Source: CAYSBA01 sp964429075 [NCBI: uncultured bacterium]
GTDB taxonomy: Bacteria; CAYSBA01
Assembly: GCA_964429075.1 (NCBI GenBank)
Contig: CAYSBA010000037.1
Span: 1 to 8,692, forward strand
Length of the DNA: 8,692 nt
Direction: 5' to 3'
Below the pieces are notes generated by a model. The model worked only from the letters and a program-made list of their open reading frames with translations, made no database searches and was not told the DNA's origin. Position numbers and translations under genes: made by a program. This document shows positions 1 through 6,181 of this stretch, one piece after another. The first letter of the stretch is position 1. Every line of letters starts with the position of its first letter.

Positions 1-534
1 CCAAAAGGAGCAGGATTTTTGTTTTATAACCTCAGGGTCCAGATAGATCCAATTAATTATGGAGGCGGGCAGGAGAACGGTCTTCGTTCAGGGACTGAGA
101 ATGTCCCTGCAATTGTTGGAATGGCAAAGGCCCTTGAGATTTCAACAGAAAGACTCAAATTAAAAAAAGAAGATATCAGGTTAAAAGAGATGAGAGACCG
201 GATGGAGGAGAGACTTATTGAAGAGTTAGACGATATAATTATTGTGGGTAAAAGATCCAGAAGAATCTCAAATACAAGCTGTATGATAGTTCCTGATATT
301 GAGTCTGATGCTCTGTGCACCCTCCTTGATGAGTATGGAATTCAGGTTTCCCCGGGTGCTGCATGCTCCTCAAATAAAGACCATACTCGAGTCCTTGCTG
401 CAATGGGATATAATGAAAAAGAGACAAATGGGGCGATAAGAGTTAGCATAGGTCATCAAAATACAGAAGATGAGTTGAACTTTTTTGTAGATATTTTGCC
501 ACATCTGGTAACAGAGCTTAGAGGTATAGGGTAG
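1..534 (+). CDS. Cysteine desulfurase, NifS/IscS family (5' end outside window)
   Basis: PLP-dependent enzyme that removes sulfur from L-cysteine as an enzyme-bound persulfide for Fe-S cluster and thio-cofactor assembly in the cytoplasm. The reading frame is open from base 1, so the gene is cut by the window edge and not broken; 177 residues remain, roughly the C-terminal half of a family of about 380-400. The fragment opens with PKGAG, which in this family directly follows the PLP-lysine segment. It then shows the GGGQENGLRSGTEN substrate/PLP-phosphate motif (fragment residues 21-34) and the catalytic loop SPGAACSS with Cys122 (codon at 364-366). The loop is short, as in group I (NifS/IscS) enzymes and unlike SufS. 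It ends 5 bases before folE, so the two are probably co-transcribed. The family is certain. Whether it serves general Fe-S assembly, tRNA thiolation or thiamine cannot be told without the upstream genes. Confidence 0.93.
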   Translation, partial: PKGAGFLFYNLRVQIDPINYGGGQENGLRSGTENVPAIVGMAKALEISTERLKLKKEDIRLKEMRDRMEERLIEELDDIIIVGKRSRRISNTSCMIVPDIESDALCTLLDEYGIQVSPGAACSSNKDHTRVLAAMGYNEKETNGAIRVSIGHQNTEDELNFFVDILPHLVTELRGIG

Positions 535-539
535 TATAG

Positions 540-1094
540 ATGCAGAAACTTATAAAGGAACTAATATTAAAGATTGGTGAAGATCCAGAGAGAGAGGGCT
601 TAAAGGGTACACCAAAGCGATTTGAGAGGGCATTTGAATTCCTGACTTCGGGATATTCCATGTCTCTTGATGATATTGTGGGAAACGCCATATTCTCGGA
701 TAAATATGATGAGATGGTCATAGTCAAGGATATAGACTTTTACAGCCTGTGTGAACATCATCTGTTACCGTTTTTTGGCAAATGCCATGTTGCTTATATC
801 CCTAAAGGAAAACTTATAGGTCTGAGTAAGATTCCAAGGATTGTGGATATGTTTTCAAGAAGACTCCAGATCCAAGAGAGAATCACAACCCAGATTGCAG
901 AGAGTCTAATGCAGATATTGCATCCTCATGGTGTTGGAGTTGTTCTTGAAGGTTATCACCTCTGTACTATGATGAGAGGTATCCAGAAACAGAATGCATA
1001 TATGGTAACGAGTGCGATGCTTGGCAATTTTCGCAGTGATCCGAGGACAAGAAATGAATTTTTGCACAATGTCCAGAGAAAAATAAAATTATGA
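540..1094 (+). CDS. folE: GTP cyclohydrolase I (type I, zinc-dependent)
   Basis: Converts GTP to 7,8-dihydroneopterin triphosphate, the first step of tetrahydrofolate synthesis and also the entry to queuosine-type deazapurines. The protein has 184 residues, at the compact end of the family because it lacks a long N-terminal extension. Motifs: [14 protein letters not shown] near residues 14-27; [16 protein letters not shown] at 71-86, supplying zinc ligands Cys71 and His74 and the catalytic His73; the [11 protein letters not shown] signature at 92-102; and HLCTMMRG at 140-147 with the third zinc ligand Cys142. All the classic zinc residues are present, so this is FolE and not the metal-independent FolE2. 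The ATG has an AGGG about 8 bases upstream inside the end of the desulfurase gene. The stop overlaps the thiC start (ATGA). It sits between a desulfurase and thiC in a likely cofactor operon. Confidence 0.96.
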   Translation: MQKLIKELILKIGEDPEREGLKGTPKRFERAFEFLTSGYSMSLDDIVGNAIFSDKYDEMVIVKDIDFYSLCEHHLLPFFGKCHVAYIPKGKLIGLSKIPRIVDMFSRRLQIQERITTQIAESLMQILHPHGVGVVLEGYHLCTMMRGIQKQNAYMVTSAMLGNFRSDPRTRNEFLHNVQRKIKL

Positions 1095-2368
1095 GCGATG
1101 TATCAACAATAATCGATGAGGTAAAAAGGGGTAATGTTCCAGAGCCCATCAAAGAGGCATCTCTTCAAGAACCCTTAAATGCTGAAGAATTAGCAGAGAA
1201 AATAGCCAGTGGCAGGGCAATAGTTCCCTACAACAGACGTCGCAAACATAGGGCAATTGCAATCGGTGAGGGTCTATTTACAAAGATTAACGCAAACATA
1301 GGGACTTCACCTGTTTTATGTAACTTCAGTTTTGAACTGGAAAAATTAAAGGTTGCTATCAAGTATGGTGCTCACAGTGTTATGGATCTGAGCACTGGTG
1401 GTAATCTTGGTAAGATTAGAAAGGAGTTAATTAAAAGATGTTCTGTGATTTTTGGTACCGTACCTGTATACCAGGTCTTTAGAGAAAAGGAAATATCTGA
1501 GGTCACAATTGATGACTTTTTTGATGTACTTAAGAAGCATGCAGAAGATGGGGTGGACTTTGTAACAATCCATTGTGGTGTTACAAAAAAATTGGTGGAG
1601 TTGATTGAACAAACTGAGAGAATTGGTGGCATTGTGAGCAGAGGTGGCGTGCTTATGGCACGGTGGATCAAACAGCATGAGAGGGAAAATCCCTTTTATG
1701 AATATTTTGATAGGGTTCTGGAGATTGCAAGAGAGTTTGAGCTGACATTGAGTCTTGGCGATGGAATGCGTCCCGGTGCAATTAGCGATGCATCAGACAG
1801 GATTCAGTTTGAAGAGCTGGATGTCCTTGCTGAGCTTACAAAAAGATGTCATGATGCAGGTGTACAGGTAATGATAGAAGGACCAGGACATGTACCCATC
1901 AACAAGATAAAGGAAAATGTTATTGAGCAAAAAAGACGTTGTAACGGCGCTCCATTTTATGTACTCGGTCCTCTTGTCACCGACATCGCCCCGGGGTATG
2001 ACCATATAACTGCAGCAATAGGAGGTGCTCTTGCTGCATACTTTGGTGTGGATTTTCTTTGCTATGTAACCCCTGCCGAGCATCTTACACTGCCAGATAT
2101 AGATGATGTCAAACAGGGTGTTATTGCATCAAGGATTGCGGCACATGCTGGTGATATAGCAAAAGGTATCCCTGGTGCAGAGGAGAGAGATAAAAGAATG
2201 TCGATTTATAGAAGAAACCTCAATTGGGATGGAATGTTTGAGATGGCAATTGATCCTGAACTTGCCAGGAAAAGAAGAGAAAAAAGCGGGAAGCTCTTTC
2301 TTGAAAGAGAATGTAGTATGTGTGGTGATCTTTGTTCAATAGCAGGCAATAAAGACCTTGAGAAATAA
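1091..2368 (+). CDS. thiC: Phosphomethylpyrimidine synthase ThiC, short form
   Basis: Radical-SAM enzyme that rearranges aminoimidazole ribotide (AIR) into HMP phosphate, the pyrimidine half of thiamine. At 425 residues it is the short form lacking the N-terminal extension of proteobacterial ThiC (about 600). Recognisable blocks are NANIGTSP (68-74), [13 protein letters not shown] (93-105), FGTVPVYQ (121-128), [11 protein letters not shown] (154-164), GIVSRGG (180-186), SLGDGMRPG (221-229), [10 protein letters not shown] (261-270), [15 protein letters not shown] (293-307), [10 protein letters not shown] (323-332) and [11 protein letters not shown] (349-359). The C-terminal cluster motif is Cys408-x2-Cys411-x3-Cys415, one residue tighter than the CX2CX4C of long-form ThiC; I recall the tight form from short archaeal/anaerobe homologues, so it is probably not a defect. 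The start overlaps the folE stop by 4 bases, implying translational coupling and leaving no room for a TPP riboswitch directly upstream. The paralogue BzaF, which makes 5-hydroxybenzimidazole from AIR, cannot be fully excluded. Confidence 0.88.
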   Translation: MSDVSTIIDEVKRGNVPEPIKEASLQEPLNAEELAEKIASGRAIVPYNRRRKHRAIAIGEGLFTKINANIGTSPVLCNFSFELEKLKVAIKYGAHSVMDLSTGGNLGKIRKELIKRCSVIFGTVPVYQVFREKEISEVTIDDFFDVLKKHAEDGVDFVTIHCGVTKKLVELIEQTERIGGIVSRGGVLMARWIKQHERENPFYEYFDRVLEIAREFELTLSLGDGMRPGAISDASDRIQFEELDVLAELTKRCHDAGVQVMIEGPGHVPINKIKENVIEQKRRCNGAPFYVLGPLVTDIAPGYDHITAAIGGALAAYFGVDFLCYVTPAEHLTLPDIDDVKQGVIASRIAAHAGDIAKGIPGAEERDKRMSIYRRNLNWDGMFEMAIDPELARKRREKSGKLFLERECSMCGDLCSIAGNKDLEK

Positions 2369-2432
2369 TATTATCTTTTTGTAATGAAAATTTAGTTGAC
2401 AAAGATTCATTTTGGTAGCAAAAATAATCAAG
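2369..2432 (+). other. Intergenic gap thiC to lipoprotein gene
   Basis: This is the largest gap between genes in the window (64 bases) and is very A/T-rich. It contains no GC-rich hairpin followed by a T-run, so no intrinsic terminator for thiC is visible. It does hold a perfect TTGACA hexamer. It is the most likely place for transcription of the lipoprotein and downstream genes to start anew. Confidence 0.5.
2396..2425 (+). promoter_or_regulatory. Possible sigma-70 type promoter before the lipoprotein gene
   Basis: A perfect -35 hexamer TTGACA lies at 2396-2401. The best -10 candidate, at 18-base spacing, is AAAAAT (2420-2425), which matches the consensus at only four of six positions. Transcription would begin near 2432, at or just before the proposed ATG. 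The position between a cofactor operon and a secreted protein is sensible, but the weak -10 keeps this tentative. Confidence 0.25.
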
Positions 2433-2498
2433 ATGATAATGCGAAAATACTATTTTCTGAACATAATTTTAGCTGTTACACTACTTTTTCTGGGTTGT
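2433..2498 (+). other. Lipoprotein signal peptide (signal peptidase II type)
   Basis: Codons for a basic N-region (Arg-Lys), a run of about 14 hydrophobic residues (FLNIILAVTLLFLG) and the cysteine at 2496-2498. The box L-F-L-G-C departs slightly from the usual [LVI]-[ASTVI]-[GAS]-C, with Phe at -3 and Leu at -2, but the serines after the cysteine and the overall layout are typical. The residue after Cys is Ser, not Asp, which in the E. coli rule would favour the outer membrane. Confidence 0.75.
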
Positions 2499-5219
2499 AG
2501 CAGTAAGGTACCAGAAATAACAAGGGCAAGAGCGATTGCAGGCCCTGATAGATTTGTACAGACAGGTGATAAGGTAATACTCTTTGGAAGCAGTGATTCA
2601 CCTGATGTCGATTCATTCTATTGGTCTTTTATAGCATGGCCTGGTGATAATGCCCCTTCTCTTGAAAAAATTGGCACGAGAGGAGCAGCGTTTATTGCAG
2701 ATAGTCCCGGCCTGTATGTATTGAAACTAACAGTAAAAATTGGTGATACCGAGGGTATACCGGACTTTGTCAATATCTATTCAAAGATGGCAGTGCCCTG
2801 TGAAAATAACAGGGATAATGATCAGGATGGATATGATGCAGTAGAATGTGGTGGTACAGATTGTAATGACCTTGATAAAGATATCCACCCTGGTGTAGAG
2901 GAAATATGTGGTGATGGGATTGACCAGGATTGTGATGGATTGGATCTTGACTGTGATTGCAAGGACCAGGATCAAGATGGCTTTAAAGATGCAGCCTGTG
3001 GCGGGAAGGATTGTGATGATACAAAAAATACAATAAATCCCTTGATGCAGGAAGGGTGTAACGGTATGGACGATAACTGTGATGGTGAGATAGATTCGAT
3101 AAATGGGGTAGCTCTTTCTCGTTCATGTTATACTGGAGATTCATCAACTGTTGATAAGGGTGTTTGCAAAGAGGGCACAGAGGAGTGTATAAATGGAAAC
3201 TGGAGTGGGGTTTGTGAAGGCGAGGTCCTGCCATCTGACGAGATATGTGATGGTCTTGATAATGATTGTGATCTTGAGGTCGATGAAGATTTTCCTCAAA
3301 AGGGGCAATCCTGTATTACAGGACTTGGCGGAGATTGTGATCCGGGTACAATTATATGTCAGAATGGCGAACTAAAATGCAAATCTAATATTGGCTGGTA
3401 TCCAGAAGATTGCTATGATGGAGTTGACAACGACTGCGATGGGCTTGTGGATACTCAGGATGTAGAAGACTGTGGTGAATGTACTGATGGTAGCACAAGG
3501 GAATGTGGTATAGATATTGGGATATGTCAGAAAGGCCAGCGTCAATGTAATTCTGGTTTCTGGTCAAACTGTATGGGTGCAACCCTGCCAGAGGATGAGG
3601 TCTGTAATGGTCTTGATGATGACTGTGATGGAGAGGTTGATGAGGATGGGGTATGTCCCACAGGTTGTACAGGTTCTACATCGGTGTCTGACTCCTGTGA
3701 TCCCGATACCCCCTGTGATGAATGTCTTTTTGTTGATAATACCAGATACTACTGTGCATCGATAAATGGGGAAGGTTATAATTACCACACTGAGGATGAA
3801 TTAAACTGCTCGCAACAGAACTATTGCCTTTTAAAGGAGTGTGGCGGAAAGGGTTATTACTGCGATGGAACAGACTGGAAACCTCTGCCTCCACCCGAGG
3901 AACAGTGTAATGGCATCGATGATAACTGTGATGGTAATCTTATGAGTGGAGAAGAAGATTTAGATCAGGATGGCTATTTAGCATGCAACAATGATTGCGA
4001 TGACAACGATCCTGATATTCATCCGGGTGCTCAGGAGAGATGTAATGGAAAGGATGATAATTGTGATAACATCCTTCCACAGTCTGAAAAGGATAAAGAT
4101 AGTGATGGGGTCATGCCCTGTCAGGGCGACTGCAATGATCAGGATCCATCAGTTTATTACGGAGCTGTTGAATTGTGTGACGGCAAGGATAATGATTGCG
4201 ATAATGTTGTTGATGAGGGTGGAGTGTGTCCCAGTGGCTGTAGTGGTACAGATACGCCACCTAAAGAGTGTAACAACACAACCGAATGTAACAGTTGTCT
4301 TTTCTATAATAATAACAAATACTTTTGTAGATCTTTAAACAGTGGTACCTTTATATACTATAAAGAAGGTCAGCCTACATGCAATCAGAGCCGCAGGTGT
4401 TATACTCTATCATGCAGTAACACAACACTGGTATGCAATGGAACAGAATGGGTAGATCCTGCAACCCTAACAGAGGTCTGTAATGGAATAGATGATGATT
4501 GCGACGGAGTGGTTCCAGATCCTGAAAAGGATATGGATCAAGATGGATACAGTCCATGTGAGGGTGATTGTGATGATTCCAATCCAGATATCTACCCCGG
4601 TGCCACAGAGGTGTGTAATGGTGTTGATGATGATTGTGACAATCAGATAGACGAAGAAAATGCAGTATACTGTGTTACATACTACTATGATGGAGACCAT
4701 GACAATTATGGCACAAGTGATAATTCAAGGTGTCTATGTGCACCTGAGGGATCATACAGAACACAACAAAACGGCGATTGTAACGATACAGACCCGAATA
4801 TCTATCCCGGTGCCACAGAGGTGTGTAACGGTAAAGACGACAACTGTAACTATATTATAGACGAAAAAAATGCTACAGGGTGTACTGTTTATTATAAGGA
4901 TGAAGATGGTGATGGCTTTGGGGTAGACAGTGATTATAAATGTCTCTGTACACCGACCTCCATATATAGCACAGAAACCGGTGGTGACTGTCTGGATACC
5001 GATAACGCCGTTCATCCAGGCGCAGACTTTACAGCAGGCAATGCCAATGGTGGAGACTATAACTGTGATGGTGTGGTTGAATTTTCGCTACCTAACAAAT
5101 GTGGGGCCTTTTCAGCTGGATGGAAGGATACAGTACCTGGCTGTGGACAGACGAGCAAATACTGTAATCTAACCTGTACTTGCTGGGACAACTCTCAGAG
5201 GACACAGAAGTGTCGTTAA
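2433..5219 (+). CDS. Large cysteine-rich lipoprotein with PKD-like domain and MopE-type metal-binding repeats
   Basis: Predicted surface or periplasmic lipoprotein of 928 residues; substrate or partner unknown. Residues 1-22 form a lipoprotein signal peptide: positive MRKYY, hydrophobic core, then LFLGC with Cys22 as the lipidated residue. Residues about 32-116 resemble a PKD/Ig-like domain (AIAGPDRF opening, YWSFI core, GLYVLKLTV strand). From Cys123 to about 880 lies an array of C-[DN]-G-x-D-x-x-C motifs, with first cysteines at 159, 209, 272, 327 (one residue longer), 391, 492, 537, 582, 683, 728 and 798, plus a degenerate copy ending at Cys878. It is interleaved with seven D-x-D-x-D-G-like loops each followed by DC-[DN]-D and usually PGA-x-E. 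This is the pattern of the Pfam putative metal-binding family named after MopE. Two embedded 75-residue ten-cysteine modules (408-482, 599-673) and a six-cysteine tail (888-928) do not fit that pattern. ATGs at 2433 and 2439 are equally plausible starts and neither has a clear ribosome site. No sorting tail is visible. Confidence 0.85.
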   Translation: MIMRKYYFLNIILAVTLLFLGCSSKVPEITRARAIAGPDRFVQTGDKVILFGSSDSPDVDSFYWSFIAWPGDNAPSLEKIGTRGAAFIADSPGLYVLKLTVKIGDTEGIPDFVNIYSKMAVPCENNRDNDQDGYDAVECGGTDCNDLDKDIHPGVEEICGDGIDQDCDGLDLDCDCKDQDQDGFKDAACGGKDCDDTKNTINPLMQEGCNGMDDNCDGEIDSINGVALSRSCYTGDSSTVDKGVCKEGTEECINGNWSGVCEGEVLPSDEICDGLDNDCDLEVDEDFPQKGQSCITGLGGDCDPGTIICQNGELKCKSNIGWYPEDCYDGVDNDCDGLVDTQDVEDCGECTDGSTRECGIDIGICQKGQRQCNSGFWSNCMGATLPEDEVCNGLDDDCDGEVDEDGVCPTGCTGSTSVSDSCDPDTPCDECLFVDNTRYYCASINGEGYNYHTEDELNCSQQNYCLLKECGGKGYYCDGTDWKPLPPPEEQCNGIDDNCDGNLMSGEEDLDQDGYLACNNDCDDNDPDIHPGAQERCNGKDDNCDNILPQSEKDKDSDGVMPCQGDCNDQDPSVYYGAVELCDGKDNDCDNVVDEGGVCPSGCSGTDTPPKECNNTTECNSCLFYNNNKYFCRSLNSGTFIYYKEGQPTCNQSRRCYTLSCSNTTLVCNGTEWVDPATLTEVCNGIDDDCDGVVPDPEKDMDQDGYSPCEGDCDDSNPDIYPGATEVCNGVDDDCDNQIDEENAVYCVTYYYDGDHDNYGTSDNSRCLCAPEGSYRTQQNGDCNDTDPNIYPGATEVCNGKDDNCNYIIDEKNATGCTVYYKDEDGDGFGVDSDYKCLCTPTSIYSTETGGDCLDTDNAVHPGADFTAGNANGGDYNCDGVVEFSLPNKCGAFSAGWKDTVPGCGQTSKYCNLTCTCWDNSQRTQKCR
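3654..3878 (+). repeat. Ten-cysteine module, copy 1 (in lipoprotein)
   Basis: Residues 408-482. Cysteines fall at module positions 1, 5, 15, 21, 24, 34, 52, 58, 63 and 70, and the module closes with G-T-D-W. It begins as CPTGC and has the CLF tripeptide at positions 24-26. It aligns without gaps to copy 2, with about 25 identities in 75 counted by hand. I do not recognise a named domain with this cysteine spacing. Confidence 0.75.
4227..4451 (+). repeat. Ten-cysteine module, copy 2 (in lipoprotein)
   Basis: Residues 599-673, exactly 75 residues like copy 1, with all ten cysteines at the same positions and the same CLF and G-T-x-W landmarks. It starts 573 bases (191 residues) after copy 1. 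Each copy follows a VDE(D/G)G linker and precedes a CNGIDD-type motif, so the duplicated block may be larger than the module itself. Confidence 0.75.
4584..5003 (+). repeat. Two tandem 70-residue MopE-type units
   Basis: Unit 1 is 4584-4793 (residues 718-787) and unit 2 is 4794-5003 (788-857). They are directly adjacent, equal in length and align without gaps, with about 39 of 70 identical residues by hand count. The DNA at 4596-4618 and 4806-4828 is identical over 23 bases, exactly 210 bases apart. Each unit carries PxIYPGATEVCNG, a C-x-VY/TY step, a Y-x-D-x-D loop and a CLC-x-P segment. This is the best match in the protein to the full MopE-family repeat. Confidence 0.8.
5197..5202 (+). promoter_or_regulatory. 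Ribosome binding site for the alpha/beta-hydrolase gene
   Basis: AGAGGA lies 7 bases before the GTG at 5210, inside the last codons of the lipoprotein gene. It is the clearest ribosome binding site in the window and decides the GTG start over the TTG at 5180 and the ATG at 5288. Confidence 0.7.
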
Positions 5220-6178
5220 AGGTACTGAAAACAGAACAAAAAATTGAGAATGAGCCATATAAAATCAAAAAGCTTGATGGACTCAGGATGTTTCTCTCGG
5301 GTTTTAATGAGATACATCATATTGGGAAGAATATTATCGATCATATTGTAATTGCTTTGGAGAGGGGGACAACAAACGAAAATTACTTTAAACATAAACT
5401 TTCTACCTATAAGGGTGAGAAAAAGGCCTGTGTTTTTTTTCATGGTTATATGCAGACCGGGGCATCCTTCGAAAGGATAGAGTCTTTGCTTTCATCTCTT
5501 CCGATAGACTTTTTTTGCTTTAGCTCTGAATATAGACCCTATTCACAATTTATTGAAAAATCAGCAGAGCAGGCAATAAAGACCATAGAATTTGTTTTGC
5601 AAAATACCGATATTGAGGAGCTCTATCTCATTGGACACAGTCAGGGTGGTCTTATCATCAGGACAATCATACAGAAGCTGGGATACTTTCAAGGGGTAAA
5701 GAGGTGTATTTTTCTTGCAACACCCCATATGGGGACCTATGCAGCAGTCCTTGGTTATCTTCATTACGGTTTAACAAGATTTGTTAATTTTTATCCCCTT
5801 CTTCCAAAGATTGAAGGAGAAAGTGCAATACAGATGTTGCCCGGCAGTACATTCCTTAAGGATCTAAACAGACGCCCACTTCCTGTAAATATTCACTATA
5901 TCTCAGTATACTCATACCTTGACCCTGTTGTTTGGCCACCAAAATTTGCAAGGATGCCTTATACAGAGGCACAGAACATACTCTTGATGAAGATAGGACA
6001 CCTTCATCATCTATATAGCTTTCAGACCCTTGAGATCATACTAAACAGTCTACTCATTCAATGGAAGGAGATAAAGAAGACAGATGGTATGTTGCTTGTG
6101 GGTGATAAATTATTATTTAGAAGACAGCTCCGATCAAAAGATCAACACTACAGTGAGATGATAACATATGCAGACTAA
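5210..6178 (+). CDS. Alpha/beta-hydrolase, lipase/esterase-like
   Basis: Predicted serine hydrolase of 322 residues acting on ester, probably lipid, substrates; the actual substrate is unknown. The fold is indicated by the oxyanion-hole strand ACVFFHGYMQTG (73-84, His78-Gly79), the nucleophile elbow IGHSQGG (141-147, Ser144), a following LATPHMGT strand (169-176) typical of lipases, the probable acid Asp238 in SYLDPVVWPP, and the probable base His264 in IGHLHHL. The first 70 residues are charged and carry no signal peptide, so the enzyme is probably cytoplasmic or peripherally membrane-bound; a weak amphipathic stretch spans about 33-50. The GTG start at 5210 is chosen for its AGAGGA site and overlaps the lipoprotein stop by 10 bases, suggesting translational coupling. 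Three bases separate it from the phospholipase-like gene. The last 30 residues are hydrophilic and not part of the core fold. Confidence 0.85.
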   Translation: MSLKVLKTEQKIENEPYKIKKLDGLRMFLSGFNEIHHIGKNIIDHIVIALERGTTNENYFKHKLSTYKGEKKACVFFHGYMQTGASFERIESLLSSLPIDFFCFSSEYRPYSQFIEKSAEQAIKTIEFVLQNTDIEELYLIGHSQGGLIIRTIIQKLGYFQGVKRCIFLATPHMGTYAAVLGYLHYGLTRFVNFYPLLPKIEGESAIQMLPGSTFLKDLNRRPLPVNIHYISVYSYLDPVVWPPKFARMPYTEAQNILLMKIGHLHHLYSFQTLEIILNSLLIQWKEIKKTDGMLLVGDKLLFRRQLRSKDQHYSEMITYAD

Positions 6179-6181
6179 ATT

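Larger units (their letters stand above)
2799..5087 (+). repeat. Array of MopE-type Cys/Asp-rich repeats inside the lipoprotein gene
   Basis: In-frame, protein-level repeats. Eleven clear C-[DN]-G-x-D-x-x-C units plus one degenerate unit run from Cys123 to about residue 885. Seven of them are preceded by a D-x-D-x-D type loop and a DC-[DN]-D step. Spacing is irregular (roughly 45-100 residues) because other cysteine-rich inserts separate them. Three inserts near residues 232-271, 295-326 and 345-390 carry variants of the G-x-C-x2-G-x3-C-x2-G-x-W theme known from myxobacterial-type proteins. The array is a repeat family, not a mobile element. Confidence 0.85.

Noticed and set aside
1-18. Truncated or frameshifted desulfurase
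   Set aside because: The frame is open to base 1 and encodes the expected PKGAG segment, so the missing part lies outside the window.
57-320. Minus-strand open frame of 87 codons opposite the desulfurase
   Set aside because: It is a shadow of the conserved desulfurase frame, with Ser/Ile-rich sequence and no recognisable motif.
2412-2432. TTG start for the lipoprotein
   Set aside because: It would add MVAKIIK before an already complete signal peptide and lies between the possible promoter elements; ATG 2433 or 2439 is more likely.
2369-2432. Intrinsic terminator after thiC
   Set aside because: Only A/T-rich sequence with a short T stretch (TCTTTTTG); no GC-containing stem precedes it.
2781-5015. 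Many open frames of 60-115 codons on the minus strand and in other + frames across the lipoprotein gene
   Set aside because: The repeated GAT/GAC, TGT and AAT codons of the repeat array keep the other frames open. The translations are low-complexity (Ile/Thr/Val or His/Pro runs) and have no ribosome sites or family motifs.
2799-5087. CRISPR array or DNA-level satellite
   Set aside because: Repeats are in frame, differ at the DNA level, are irregularly spaced and encode conserved Cys/Asp motifs; they belong to the protein.
5180-5209. TTG start for the alpha/beta-hydrolase
   Set aside because: It has no ribosome site and would lengthen the overlap with the lipoprotein gene to 40 bases, whereas GTG 5210 has AGAGGA at ideal distance.
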